DNA of 64,000 nucleotides, from assembly GCF_013416525.1 (NCBI RefSeq), contig NZ_JACCEM010000004.1:124001-188000 (forward strand). Reading direction: 5' to 3'. Positions 48,347 through 56,902 of the stretch are shown piece after piece. The notes under the pieces are model-generated. The model did no database searches. It had not been told where the DNA came from and saw only the letters and a program-made list of their open reading frames with translations. Positions within the stretch are counted from its first letter, which is position 1. Each line of letters opens with the position of its first letter. This stretch comes from Parapusillimonas granuli (GTDB taxonomy: Bacteria; Pseudomonadota; Gammaproteobacteria; Burkholderiales; Burkholderiaceae_B). A program made the position numbers and the translations under genes.

Positions 48347-49274
48347 ACCGGCTCCGTTCCGGCATTCGATGCCCCGGCGCCCGACGCGCTGGAGGTCCCT
48401 GCTGTGCGCCGGCGTGCTGGCCTGGTTCGCCGGCGGCGCCCTGGCGGCCGGCGTCGGCGCGGCGCCGCGCGCGCCCGGCGCGCTCCCGGCTCTCGATGAA
48501 GCCCAGGCCATTCGCCTGGCCGAAGACGCGGTGGGCCGCGTGGTGCCCGACTTCGAATTGCGCGACCGCAACGGCAAGACACTGCGGCTGAGCCGCTATC
48601 GCGGCAAGCCCTTGCTGGTCAGCTTCATCTACACTGGTTGTTTTGAAATCTGCCCCGCCCAGACGCGCAGCCTGCACGAAGCGGTCAAGGGTCTGGACAA
48701 TATGCTGGGCGAAGACCAGTTCAACGTCGTCAGCATCGGCTTCAACCAGCCGTTCGACGACCCCAGCGCCATGCGCGCCTTCGCCTCGCAGCACCGCATC
48801 AATCACCAGAACTGGGAGTTCCTGAGCCCCAGGCCCAATGAGGTCGAGGCCTTGACGCGCGCCTTCGGTTTCAGCTGGGTCGCGACGCCCGCGGGTTTTG
48901 ATCACGTGCTGGGCGTCACCGTGGTCGACGCCGAGGGGCGCATCCACAGCCAGGTGATGGGCGACATGCTGCGCGCCGACCGCCTGGGCACGCCCCTGCG
49001 CCGTCTATTGCTTTACGAGCAGCCGCAAACCGTGTCCGGCGCCCTCGATCACCTGATCGAGCGCGTGCGCATCCTGTGCACCGTCTACGACGCCAGGACC
49101 GGGGAATACCGCTATGACTGGAAACTGATACTGCAGTTGGTAAGTGGTCTGCTGTTTTTCCTGACCATGTTCATCTGGCTGTTTGGCGAATGGCGCCGAC
49201 AAAGACGCCAGCATCGCCAAACGGGTTTGTCATGTCCCGCAACAACACACGCGGTCTCCGGCAGAGAGGGCTGA
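48330..49274 (+). CDS. SCO1/SenC-type copper chaperone with C-terminal membrane anchor
   Basis: 314 aa (an internal ATG at 48369 is an alternative start). After a signal segment, a thioredoxin-like domain has the copper ligands C104 and C108 (YTGCFEICPAQ) and the His in GFDHVLGV. A transmembrane helix near 272-290 (LQLVSGLLFFLTMFIWLFG) and basic tail follow, longer than simple Sco proteins. Sco delivers copper to CuA; SenC next to norSY is known from sNOR loci. It overlaps ctaB and the next gene by 17 and 85 bp. Confidence 0.92.
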   Translation: MRHCAEPAPFRHSMPRRPTRWRSLLCAGVLAWFAGGALAAGVGAAPRAPGALPALDEAQAIRLAEDAVGRVVPDFELRDRNGKTLRLSRYRGKPLLVSFIYTGCFEICPAQTRSLHEAVKGLDNMLGEDQFNVVSIGFNQPFDDPSAMRAFASQHRINHQNWEFLSPRPNEVEALTRAFGFSWVATPAGFDHVLGVTVVDAEGRIHSQVMGDMLRADRLGTPLRRLLLYEQPQTVSGALDHLIERVRILCTVYDARTGEYRYDWKLILQLVSGLLFFLTMFIWLFGEWRRQRRQHRQTGLSCPATTHAVSGREG

Positions 49275-50797
49275 AGGGCTGGCGAACCGTCGAACGGTAT
49301 TTCGATATGGCGTTCGGTTCGGCCCTGAATCCGCTGCGCCACCTGGGCACGATCGGTTTCCTGGCGCTCTGGCTGCTGGCGGCCAGCGGCATCGTGCTGT
49401 ATGCCTTGTTCGACACCTCGGTCAGCGGCGCCTGGCTCTCGGTCGAAAGCCTGGCGCACTTGCCGCTGGGGCTGGGGCGGCTGTTGCGCGGCCTGCACCA
49501 CTATGCCGCGGATCTCCTCATGCTGGCGGTGTTTCTGCATGTCCTGCGGGAATGGCTGCACGGCCATGCAAATGGCGCGCGCCGCTTCCACTGGCTGACG
49601 GGCGTGCCGTCGCTGGTGTTTTGCTTCATCAGCGCGATCGGCGGTTTCTGGCTGGCCTGGGACCAGCTGGGCCAGTATTCGGCGCTGTCCACGGCGGAAT
49701 GGCTGGACGCCCTGCCCTTGCTGGCGTCGCCCTTGGCGCGGAACTTCCTTTCGCATGCGGCATTCAGCGACCGGATGTTTTCATTGTTCATTTTCGTGCA
49801 CGTAGGGGTGCCGCTGTTGTTGCTGTTCGGCCTGTGGTTCCATATTCAGCGCCTGGCGCATGTCGCCATGCTGCCGCCAAGGCGCCTGGCATCGGGAATC
49901 GTGCTGGTGCTGGCCCTGCTGGCGCTGGCGCGCCCGGTGCTCAGCCACGCGCCGGCCGCCCTGGACCGGGTACCGGCGGAACTGCGTCTGGACTGGCTGC
50001 TGCTGTGGCTGCACCCGCTCACCGACGCCACGTCCCGGGGCTTTACCCTGGCCCTGGCCGGAGGCGCCGTCCTGCTGTTGCTGGCCTTGCCGTTTCTGTC
50101 GCGGGCGCCGCGTGCCGCGGTGGCCGTGATCAACCCGGAAAACTGCAGCGGCTGCACCTGGTGTTCGGTCGATTGCCCTTATGCGGCAGTGACCATGGCG
50201 CCCCATCCCGACGGCCGTCCCGGGCATCTGCTGGCGCGGGTGGATGCCGACCTGTGCACGGCCTGCGGCATCTGCGCCGGAGCCTGCCCGTCGTCCACCC
50301 CATTTCGCGGCGGCCGGCGGCTGGTCACCGGCATCGACCTGCCTCAGCTGCCCGTCGATGCCTTGCGCCGGCGCCTGCGCGCCCATCTGGCGGCGTCGAC
50401 GGCGGAGCGGCCGATCGTGGTGTTTTCGTGTCGGCACGGATCGTCCGGCGTCCATTTGCGCGGCGCCGACCTGCACGTGCTCGACCTGCTGTGCGCAGGG
50501 CAGCTGCCTCCGTCCTTTATCGAGTACGCCCTGCGCCATGGCGCGGCGGGCGTGCTGGTGGCCGCCTGCCGTGAAGGGGGCTGCGAGTTCCGCCTGGGAG
50601 AACGCTGGATGGCGCAACGCCTGACGCGGCGGCGCCAGCCGCAGTTGCGCGCGCACGCGCCGGCCACGCGCCTGCAATTGGCTTTTGCCGCAGCCGGCGA
50701 AGAACATCTGCTGGACAAAGCCTTGCATGGCCTGCGGCAACGCATACGGGCCATGTCACCTCATATGAGCATGAACGCGAATGAAATCATCCACTGA
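49190..50797 (+). CDS. Fusion: diheme cytochrome b + two [4Fe-4S] ferredoxin clusters + MvhD-like domain
   Basis: 535 aa (ATG at 49232 is an alternative start). Residues about 50-300 are a cytochrome b/b6 N-terminal domain with two His pairs spaced H-x13-H (H103/H117 and H204/H218). Residues 315-370 hold two ferredoxin clusters (C319, C322, C325, C329; C356, C359, C362, C366). Residues 405-475 match the MvhD/FlpD iron-sulfur domain (C414, LLCAGQLPPSFIEYALRHGA with C435, C460, C465), known from heterodisulfide reductase-linked complexes. It would link a soluble low-potential partner to the quinone pool or a partner heme enzyme. I know no characterised protein with this architecture. Confidence 0.85.
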   Translation: MAPTKTPASPNGFVMSRNNTRGLRQRGLKGWRTVERYFDMAFGSALNPLRHLGTIGFLALWLLAASGIVLYALFDTSVSGAWLSVESLAHLPLGLGRLLRGLHHYAADLLMLAVFLHVLREWLHGHANGARRFHWLTGVPSLVFCFISAIGGFWLAWDQLGQYSALSTAEWLDALPLLASPLARNFLSHAAFSDRMFSLFIFVHVGVPLLLLFGLWFHIQRLAHVAMLPPRRLASGIVLVLALLALARPVLSHAPAALDRVPAELRLDWLLLWLHPLTDATSRGFTLALAGGAVLLLLALPFLSRAPRAAVAVINPENCSGCTWCSVDCPYAAVTMAPHPDGRPGHLLARVDADLCTACGICAGACPSSTPFRGGRRLVTGIDLPQLPVDALRRRLRAHLAASTAERPIVVFSCRHGSSGVHLRGADLHVLDLLCAGQLPPSFIEYALRHGAAGVLVAACREGGCEFRLGERWMAQRLTRRRQPQLRAHAPATRLQLAFAAAGEEHLLDKALHGLRQRIRAMSPHMSMNANEIIH

Positions 50798-51332
50798 CCC
50801 CATCGTTGCCGCCACGCCGCAGAGCCGTCCCGCGGGTCCCGTCCGGTGGCTGGGGCAATTCCTGCTGTACGGCCTGTTTGCACTGGTCATCGGCGTGTTC
50901 ACGCAATGGCCGCCCTATCATCCCATAGGCGAGGACGAGGCGCTGATCAAGGTCAGCGTTGCGCGCCTGGGCCAGCCGGTCGGCGAATGCCGGCGGCTGA
51001 GCGACGAGGAACTGGCCAAGCTGCCGCCCAACATGCGCGACCCCATACGGTGCCCGCGCGAGCGTTCACCGCTCAGCATGGAAGTCCACGTCAACGGCGC
51101 CAGGATGCTGCAGCGCGTGGCCGAGCCCGGCGGCCTGTCCAAGGACGGCGCCGCGGCCATCTACGAGCGATTGGTGGTGTCCGCCGGCAAGCAGCGAATC
51201 AGCGTGCGCTTCAACGACGATGTGCGGCCGGGAGCGCGGGTCTATGAACACGACGCCAACGTGACGCTGGTGCCCGGCCAGGTTCTGGTCATTGACTTCG
51301 ATGCCGAGAAAGGCGGCATCGTACTGCTATGA
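50781..51332 (+). CDS. Unknown membrane-anchored protein (possible divergent subunit II)
   Basis: 183 aa: an N-terminal helix (about 24-44, FLLYGLFALVIGVFTQWP) then a soluble domain with beta-rich sequence (ISVRFNDDVRPGARVYEHDANVTLVPGQVLVIDFD) and two Cys (in ECRRLS and RCPRER). The shape is that of a subunit II, but the CuA motif CxxxCxxxH is absent. It overlaps the genes on both sides (17 bp and ATGA), so it is probably an obligate partner of the following subunit I-like protein. Family not recognised. Confidence 0.8.
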   Translation: MKSSTDPIVAATPQSRPAGPVRWLGQFLLYGLFALVIGVFTQWPPYHPIGEDEALIKVSVARLGQPVGECRRLSDEELAKLPPNMRDPIRCPRERSPLSMEVHVNGARMLQRVAEPGGLSKDGAAAIYERLVVSAGKQRISVRFNDDVRPGARVYEHDANVTLVPGQVLVIDFDAEKGGIVLL

Positions 51333-52783
51333 ATACACATACGGTATCGGCCCACGACGCCAAGGGCCATGTTACGGCTTCCACTCCCGCGCACTATGTG
51401 CTGCCCGGCACGACGGCCGGCAGCCGCCGGCTGGCGCGCGCCTGGCTCCGGCTCGCGCTGGCGGCGCTGCTCGGCTCGGGCCTGTTTTCCGTGCTGCTGG
51501 TGCTGGCGCGCACACCGGGGATCAACACGCTGCTGCCCGGGGGCGATTTCTTCCGCGTGGCGCTGGTGGTGCACGTCGATCTCTCGGTTCTCGTCTGGTT
51601 CGTCGCCATCGCCGGCATGTTGTGGAGCCTCAATCTCCGGCCCGCGATCGCGCCGGGGACACGCCTGGCCGCGCAGCTGGCATGGGCGCTGTGCGCGGCG
51701 GGCGCGCTGGGCATGGCCCTCGCGCCATTCATCGATTCAGGCGCGGCCATCATGGCCAACTACATCCCCATGATAGACAGCGCCGCCTTCCGTGCCGCAT
51801 TGCTGGTTTTCGCCGCGGGCGGTCTGCTGCTCGTGCTGCTCACCATGATCTGCACGGTTCCCATCGGCCCCGCGGTCGACGGCACGGGCGCCCTGCGGTT
51901 TGGCCTGCACGCGAGCGCCGTCGCGGCGGCGGTGGCGCTGCTGGCCTTCGGCTGGTCCGTGCTGGCGATGCCCGCCGGCTTGCCGGCCGATGCCTATTAT
52001 GAAATTCTCTACTGGGGCGGCGGCCATGCACTGCAGTTCACCTGGACGCTGCTCATGCTGGTGTCGTGGCTGGTCCTGGTGCATGCCTGCGGCGGCCAGG
52101 TGCCGCTCAGCCCGCGCATCGTGCTGCTGTTGTTCACCCTGGCGCTGGCGGGCGTCTTCGTGACGCCGCTGGCCTATCTCATGCATGACATCAGCAGCGT
52201 GGAGCATCGCAACATGCACACCTGGGCCATGCGCCTGGGCGGCGGGATGGCCATCGCCCCGCTGATGCTGGCGGTGCTGCTGGGCCTCGCGCCGCTGCGG
52301 CGGCTGGCGCCGAATCTGCGGCCGCTGCGGGCGGCCGTCCTGGCGTCGCTGCTGCTGTTCGTGGCCGGCGGACTGATCGGACTGACCATCAATGGCAGCA
52401 ACGTGCGCATCCCCGCCCACTACCACGGCAGCATCGTGGGCGTCACGCTGGCCTTGATGGGCATGGTCTACTGGCTGCTGCCCAAGCTCGGCTATGCCGC
52501 GCCCTCGGACCGCATGGCTGTGCTGCAGCCCTGGCTGTTCGGCGGCGGGCAGCTGCTGCACATCATCGGCCTGATGTGGTCGGGCGGCTACGGGGTGCAG
52601 CGCAAGGTGGCCGGCGCGGAGCAGGTATTGCGCAGCACCGGCGAAATCGCGGGCATGGGCCTGATGGGCCTGGGCGGGCTGCTGGCCATTGCCGGCGGCA
52701 TGCTGTTCGCCCTGGTGGTGATTCGCGCCATGCGCGGGGCGCCGGCCGCGCTCACTGAACGACGACGGGACGGCACAGCATGA
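51329..52783 (+). CDS. Divergent heme-copper subunit I-like protein (His-Asp in place of CuB His-His)
   Basis: 484 aa with about 12 membrane helices. The pattern follows heme-copper subunit I: H82 in helix II (VVHVDLSVLVWF), H233 (GGGHALQF) as first CuB ligand, H364 and H366 (AHYHGSIVG) as heme ligands. Where the adjacent His-His of CuB should be, the sequence is MHDISSVEH: H286 followed by D287. No Tyr follows H233. NO-reductase-like families with an Asp in the metal site (gNOR) have been described, from memory; this could be one. Translationally coupled (ATGA) to both neighbours. Confidence 0.8.
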   Translation: MNTHTVSAHDAKGHVTASTPAHYVLPGTTAGSRRLARAWLRLALAALLGSGLFSVLLVLARTPGINTLLPGGDFFRVALVVHVDLSVLVWFVAIAGMLWSLNLRPAIAPGTRLAAQLAWALCAAGALGMALAPFIDSGAAIMANYIPMIDSAAFRAALLVFAAGGLLLVLLTMICTVPIGPAVDGTGALRFGLHASAVAAAVALLAFGWSVLAMPAGLPADAYYEILYWGGGHALQFTWTLLMLVSWLVLVHACGGQVPLSPRIVLLLFTLALAGVFVTPLAYLMHDISSVEHRNMHTWAMRLGGGMAIAPLMLAVLLGLAPLRRLAPNLRPLRAAVLASLLLFVAGGLIGLTINGSNVRIPAHYHGSIVGVTLALMGMVYWLLPKLGYAAPSDRMAVLQPWLFGGGQLLHIIGLMWSGGYGVQRKVAGAEQVLRSTGEIAGMGLMGLGGLLAIAGGMLFALVVIRAMRGAPAALTERRRDGTA

Positions 52784-54717
52784 TCACCCTCGTACAGCGC
52801 ACACTGCGGGCCGTATTCATGGCTGTCGAAGCGGTGTTCAATCGCGCCTTCGGCAACCGCATGAACCCTTTCTATCACCTGGGCAAGATTTCCTTCTTCC
52901 TGTTCTGGGTGATCGCCGTTACCGGCCTGGTGCTTTACGCTTTTTTCGACACCAGCGTGGAAGGCGCCTACCGGTCGGTGGAAGCGGTATCCCACGGCGC
53001 CTGGGGTCTGGGCAACCTGATGCGCGGACTGCACCGCTATGGTTCCGACGCCATGGTGCTGACCATGCTGCTGCACATGCTGCGCTATTTCGCGCTCGAT
53101 CGCCTGCGCGGATTCCGGGCGTTTTCCTGGGTCACCGGCGTGGGGCTGTTGTGGCTGACCTATGTTTCCGGCGTCAACGGTTTCATGCTGCCCTGGGACC
53201 GCCTGGCGCAGTTCATCACACAGGCCAGCTTCGAATGGCTGGACTGGCTGCCCGGCTTCGACGGCCGGCTGATCCGCAACTTCATACTTCCCGAGCACGT
53301 CACCAATCGCCTTTTCTCGCTGCTGGTGTTCATGCACATCGGCATCCCCTTGCTGCTGCTGTTGCTGATGTGGATACACGTGCAGCGCGTCGCCAAGGCC
53401 AGCACGCAGCCGCCGCGGCCCATGGCGCTGGCGCTGATGCTGACGCTGGCGGCGGTTTCCATCGCCGTGCCGGTCGCCAGCCAAGGGCCGGCCGACCTGC
53501 ACACCGTACCGCTGGAGCTTTCCCTGGACTGGTTCCTGCTGCCCGTCTTTCCGCTCATACAGGAAGGCCGCCTGGGCCTGGTCTGGGCGCTGGCCGTCGG
53601 CCTGACGCTGGTGGGCGTTGCGCTGCCGTGGCTGAAGCTGCACCGCCGCTCCGGCGCGGCCTACAGCCTGACCATACACCCGGGGCCCGCGCGCGCCGTG
53701 GCGCGCCCCGATGAAACCCTGCTCGAAGCCGGCTTGCGCGCCGACCTCGCCTTGCCCTACGATTGCCGCTCGGGAGGCTGCGGTGTCTGTGTCTGCACGG
53801 TGCTCAACGGACGCGTCGACCTGGGGCCGTACCAGGAAGCGGCACTGACTCCGGCGATGCGCGCGCGCGGCATGGCCTTGATGTGCTGCGCCGTTGCGCT
53901 GGAAGACGTCGAGTTCGAAGTCGAAGGCGTCGCGTCGCTGTCGCCCGGGCAAGCGCAGGCATTGCAGCACTGGCAAGGCCGGGTGCAGCGCATGGAGCGG
54001 CTCACGCCGGATCTCATGCGCCTGTTCATCGCGCTGCCGCCCGGCAAGGTCCTGAACTACCAGGCGGGGCAATACATCAACATCATCCTCGATGACGGCG
54101 CCAAGCGTTCTTTTTCCTTTGCCAAGGCGCCGCCCGACCCAGCGCGGCCCGCGCCTTCGCCCGATGACGGCATCATCGAACTGCACGTGCGCCGGGTCGA
54201 AGGCGGCCGTTTCACCACCCATGTGTTCGAGCGCATGCAGGTCGGCGACCACATCGACTTCGAGGGCCCGATCGGCCGCTTCACGCTGCGCGACAGCGAA
54301 CGCCCCATCCTGATGATCGCCGGCGCCACGGGCTTCGCGCCGATCAGGAGCATACTCGAAGACGCCTTCCGCCGCGGCGTGCGGCGCCCCATCCAGCTGT
54401 ACTGGGGCGCTCGCGCCGCAGACGACCTGTATCTTCAGGACCAGCTGGAACGCTGGCAGGCCGAGCATGATAATTTCAAATATGTGCCGGTGCTCTCGGG
54501 ATCGGCGGACGAGGACTCCTGGAAGGGCCGGCGCGGCCTGGTGCACCAGGCCCTGCTGGCCGACCATCCGGACCTCAATGGGTATGAGGTCTATGTCTGC
54601 GGCTCGGTGCGCATGGTCGACGCGGCGGTGCCGGATTTTCTATCGCACGGGCTGGCGGAGGATTTCTGCTTTTCGGACGCGTTCGTGCCGAATTCCCAGG
54701 GTGCGCGGAATGGCTAG
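52780..54717 (+). CDS. Fusion: diheme cytochrome b + [2Fe-2S] ferredoxin + FAD/NAD(P)H reductase
   Basis: 645 aa. Residues 30-290 are a cytochrome b domain with H85/H99 and H186/H200 (both H-x13-H). Residues 295-385 are a plant-type ferredoxin (C329, C334, C337 and a Cys at 369/370). Residues 400-640 are an FNR-type reductase with the FAD motif RSFSFA (443-448), the NAD(P) loop AGATGFAPIRS and YVCGSVRMVDAA. It could pass NAD(P)H electrons through FAD and 2Fe-2S to membrane hemes, and so supply the subunit I-like protein encoded just before it. Its cytochrome b resembles that of the other fusion in this cluster. Confidence 0.88.
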   Translation: MITLVQRTLRAVFMAVEAVFNRAFGNRMNPFYHLGKISFFLFWVIAVTGLVLYAFFDTSVEGAYRSVEAVSHGAWGLGNLMRGLHRYGSDAMVLTMLLHMLRYFALDRLRGFRAFSWVTGVGLLWLTYVSGVNGFMLPWDRLAQFITQASFEWLDWLPGFDGRLIRNFILPEHVTNRLFSLLVFMHIGIPLLLLLLMWIHVQRVAKASTQPPRPMALALMLTLAAVSIAVPVASQGPADLHTVPLELSLDWFLLPVFPLIQEGRLGLVWALAVGLTLVGVALPWLKLHRRSGAAYSLTIHPGPARAVARPDETLLEAGLRADLALPYDCRSGGCGVCVCTVLNGRVDLGPYQEAALTPAMRARGMALMCCAVALEDVEFEVEGVASLSPGQAQALQHWQGRVQRMERLTPDLMRLFIALPPGKVLNYQAGQYINIILDDGAKRSFSFAKAPPDPARPAPSPDDGIIELHVRRVEGGRFTTHVFERMQVGDHIDFEGPIGRFTLRDSERPILMIAGATGFAPIRSILEDAFRRGVRRPIQLYWGARAADDLYLQDQLERWQAEHDNFKYVPVLSGSADEDSWKGRRGLVHQALLADHPDLNGYEVYVCGSVRMVDAAVPDFLSHGLAEDFCFSDAFVPNSQGARNG

Positions 54718-54866
54718 TCCATCGCTATCCCGGTTTTTTTAGCGAGATATCAGCTCTGCTGAGCCTCCAGTATCAGTCGAGTTCCACAGAAGAGCCCAGC
54801 CACTCTGGTGCCGGGCGCTTTATATGGTTTGCGTGATGGATTCAAAGCAGGGAAAATGAAAATTTC

Positions 54867-54983
54867 ATGGGAAATTGGAACATGATGCTCTGGGTGTCTT
54901 TCATCCCATTGATATTTGCCGTGACGGCGCTGGCGGCAGCGTCCATGCGCCGGACCAGAGATGCCGCCAGAGTGGAAGCGTAG
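54867..54983 (+). CDS. Possible 38-aa single-helix membrane peptide upstream of ttrS
   Basis: Begins MGNWNMMLWVSFIPLIFAVT; one hydrophobic helix (about 8-26) followed by a basic tail (MRRTRDAARVEA), the positive-inside pattern of a small bitopic peptide. AGGGAA lies upstream. It ends 5 bp before the probable ttrS start. It could be an extra subunit of the preceding cytochrome cluster or an accessory of the Ttr sensor; neither is proved. Confidence 0.45.
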   Translation: MGNWNMMLWVSFIPLIFAVTALAAASMRRTRDAARVEA

Positions 54984-54988
54984 TCAAG

Positions 54989-56902
54989 ATGGAGGCCGCC
55001 GAACAGCCGTCTGCAATGAGCGTGATTGTTGCGTGGGTCGTGGTATCTATGTTCGTTGCGTCGCTTGCAGTGGGGTCTCAAGCATGGGCACAGGAAAGGA
55101 AGCCGCGGTCCCCGCCAGCCGCCGCGTCCAGTACACAGCAGGGTGATGAACATACCGTGCTGCGCTTGGGAATCCTCGCCTACATGGGCGAGGAACCCGC
55201 CTCGGAAGAATGGCGGGACCTGCAACGCTATCTTGAAGACGCCCTGCCGCAGTATCGACACGAAATTCTCTATGGCGATCTGGACACTTTGCGCGGCGCC
55301 GTGGCGGACGGCAGACTCGACTTCGTGCTGACCAATCCTGGCCAGTACGTGGAGCTGGAAGCCGATCACGGCATAGGCCGCATTGCCACCCTGGAACACG
55401 GGCATCTTCCGGCATCGAATATCGCGGTGGGTGCCGCTGTCGTGGCGCTGCGGGACCGACGCGGACTGGAAACGCTGGATGACCTGCGCGGCAGGGTATT
55501 GGCCGCGACGGCTGAAGATGCCTTCGGCGGTTATCAGACCGTCTGGCGCGAACTGGCTGATTTGGGCATGGAGCCGTCCCGGGATCTCGATGCCTTGAAG
55601 TTCACCGGCTTTCCCATGCAGAAAGTGCTGGACGCGCTGAACGAGGGGCAGGCCGATGCGGGTGTGGTCCGCGCCTGCCTGATGGAAAATCAGCCTGACT
55701 GGCAGACACGCTACAAAGTATTGTCAGGACGCTATGAGCCAGCGCTGGGTTGCATGATATCCACCCGCCTTTATCCCAATTGGCCCTTCGCCAGCCTGCG
55801 TGACACGCCGCCGACCATGGCTCGCCAAGTGGCAATCGCGCTGCTGCGCATGGACGCCGATACCCATGGCATGAGCTGGGGCGTGCCTGCCGATTATCAG
55901 GTGGTGCACGATGTCTTCCGGGAATTGCAGATCGGCCCCTACGCGTATCTGCGTGGTACAACGCTGAGCGGCCTGGTCCGGCAATACTGGCAGTTCGGCA
56001 TGTTGCTGCTGTTGGGGCTATTTTTCTGGGGGCTGTATACCGCCCGCACGGAATATCTGGTGCGCACCCGCACAGCAGCTCTGGAACAGGCGTTGCGCGA
56101 TCGTGAAGCGCTCGAGCAGCGCATGCGCGCCGGCCAGGAACAGGCGGACCACCTGGCACGCCTCTCGGTGCTGGGGGAGATTTCCAGCACGCTGGCCCAT
56201 GAGCTCAGCCAGCCGCTGGCGGGCGTGAGCAACTATGCGCAAAGCCTGTTGAGGCGCCTGGAAAACGGGCGGCTCACGGATGACGCTGTACGGGAGGCTT
56301 CGACAAGCATCGTGACCCTGTCCGATTCCGCCGCCGGGATTCTGAAGCGCATCAAAGGCTTTGCCCGCAAGCGGCCCGGCATGCGGGACTGGCTGGTCTT
56401 GCGTCATCTGGTGGATGAAACCGTGGCATTATTCCAGGGCATGCAAGTGCAGGTCCCTGGAATCCAGGTCGTGGATAAGCTGGCGCCAGGCAGCAAGGTC
56501 AAGGCCGACGCCTTGCAGATCCAGCAGGTGTTGTTGAATTTCTTCAAGAATGCTCAGGACGCCATGCGGGCCTTGCCGCCAGATCAACAACGTATCACCC
56601 TTGTGCTCAGGCAAGAGCAAGGCTGGGTCTGGCTGCATGTGAGAGACTTCGGCACCGGCATGGAAGACGCAGCGCTTGCACATTTGTTCGAGCCGTTTTA
56701 TACGACCAGGGAAGACGGCCTCGGGCTGGGGCTTTCCATCTGCAAAGGTATTGTGGAAGCCCATGGTGGCCAGTTGCTGGGCAGCCGCGCCGACCGTGAA
56801 CCGACGGACGCCGATCTTCCCCGGGGTCCCGGGATGATTTTTTCTCTGAGCCTGCCTTTACATGAACATGACGCAAAACTTGGCCATCTATCTGCTGGAT
56901 GA
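54989..56902 (+). CDS. ttrS: Tetrathionate sensor histidine kinase TtrS
   Basis: 637 aa from MEAAEQPSAMSV (a later ATG at 55016 is possible). A signal/first helix is followed by a periplasmic PhnD-like binding domain (TVLRLGILAYMGEEPASEEW to about residue 330), a second membrane helix (FGMLLLLGLFFWGLY), then HisKA with the phospho-acceptor His in TLAHELSQPLAGVSNYAQSL and HATPase_c (QVLLNFFKNAQDAM, DFGTGM, GLGLGLSICKGIV). This is the TtrS architecture. It overlaps ttrR by 41 bp. Confidence 0.9.
   Translation: MEAAEQPSAMSVIVAWVVVSMFVASLAVGSQAWAQERKPRSPPAAASSTQQGDEHTVLRLGILAYMGEEPASEEWRDLQRYLEDALPQYRHEILYGDLDTLRGAVADGRLDFVLTNPGQYVELEADHGIGRIATLEHGHLPASNIAVGAAVVALRDRRGLETLDDLRGRVLAATAEDAFGGYQTVWRELADLGMEPSRDLDALKFTGFPMQKVLDALNEGQADAGVVRACLMENQPDWQTRYKVLSGRYEPALGCMISTRLYPNWPFASLRDTPPTMARQVAIALLRMDADTHGMSWGVPADYQVVHDVFRELQIGPYAYLRGTTLSGLVRQYWQFGMLLLLGLFFWGLYTARTEYLVRTRTAALEQALRDREALEQRMRAGQEQADHLARLSVLGEISSTLAHELSQPLAGVSNYAQSLLRRLENGRLTDDAVREASTSIVTLSDSAAGILKRIKGFARKRPGMRDWLVLRHLVDETVALFQGMQVQVPGIQVVDKLAPGSKVKADALQIQQVLLNFFKNAQDAMRALPPDQQRITLVLRQEQGWVWLHVRDFGTGMEDAALAHLFEPFYTTREDGLGLGLSICKGIVEAHGGQLLGSRADREPTDADLPRGPGMIFSLSLPLHEHDAKLGHLSAG

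Noticed and set aside
52588-54567. 659-codon minus-strand frame opposite the cytochrome b/reductase fusion
   Set aside because: Antisense shadow with no recognisable domain; the plus frame has complete cofactor motifs.
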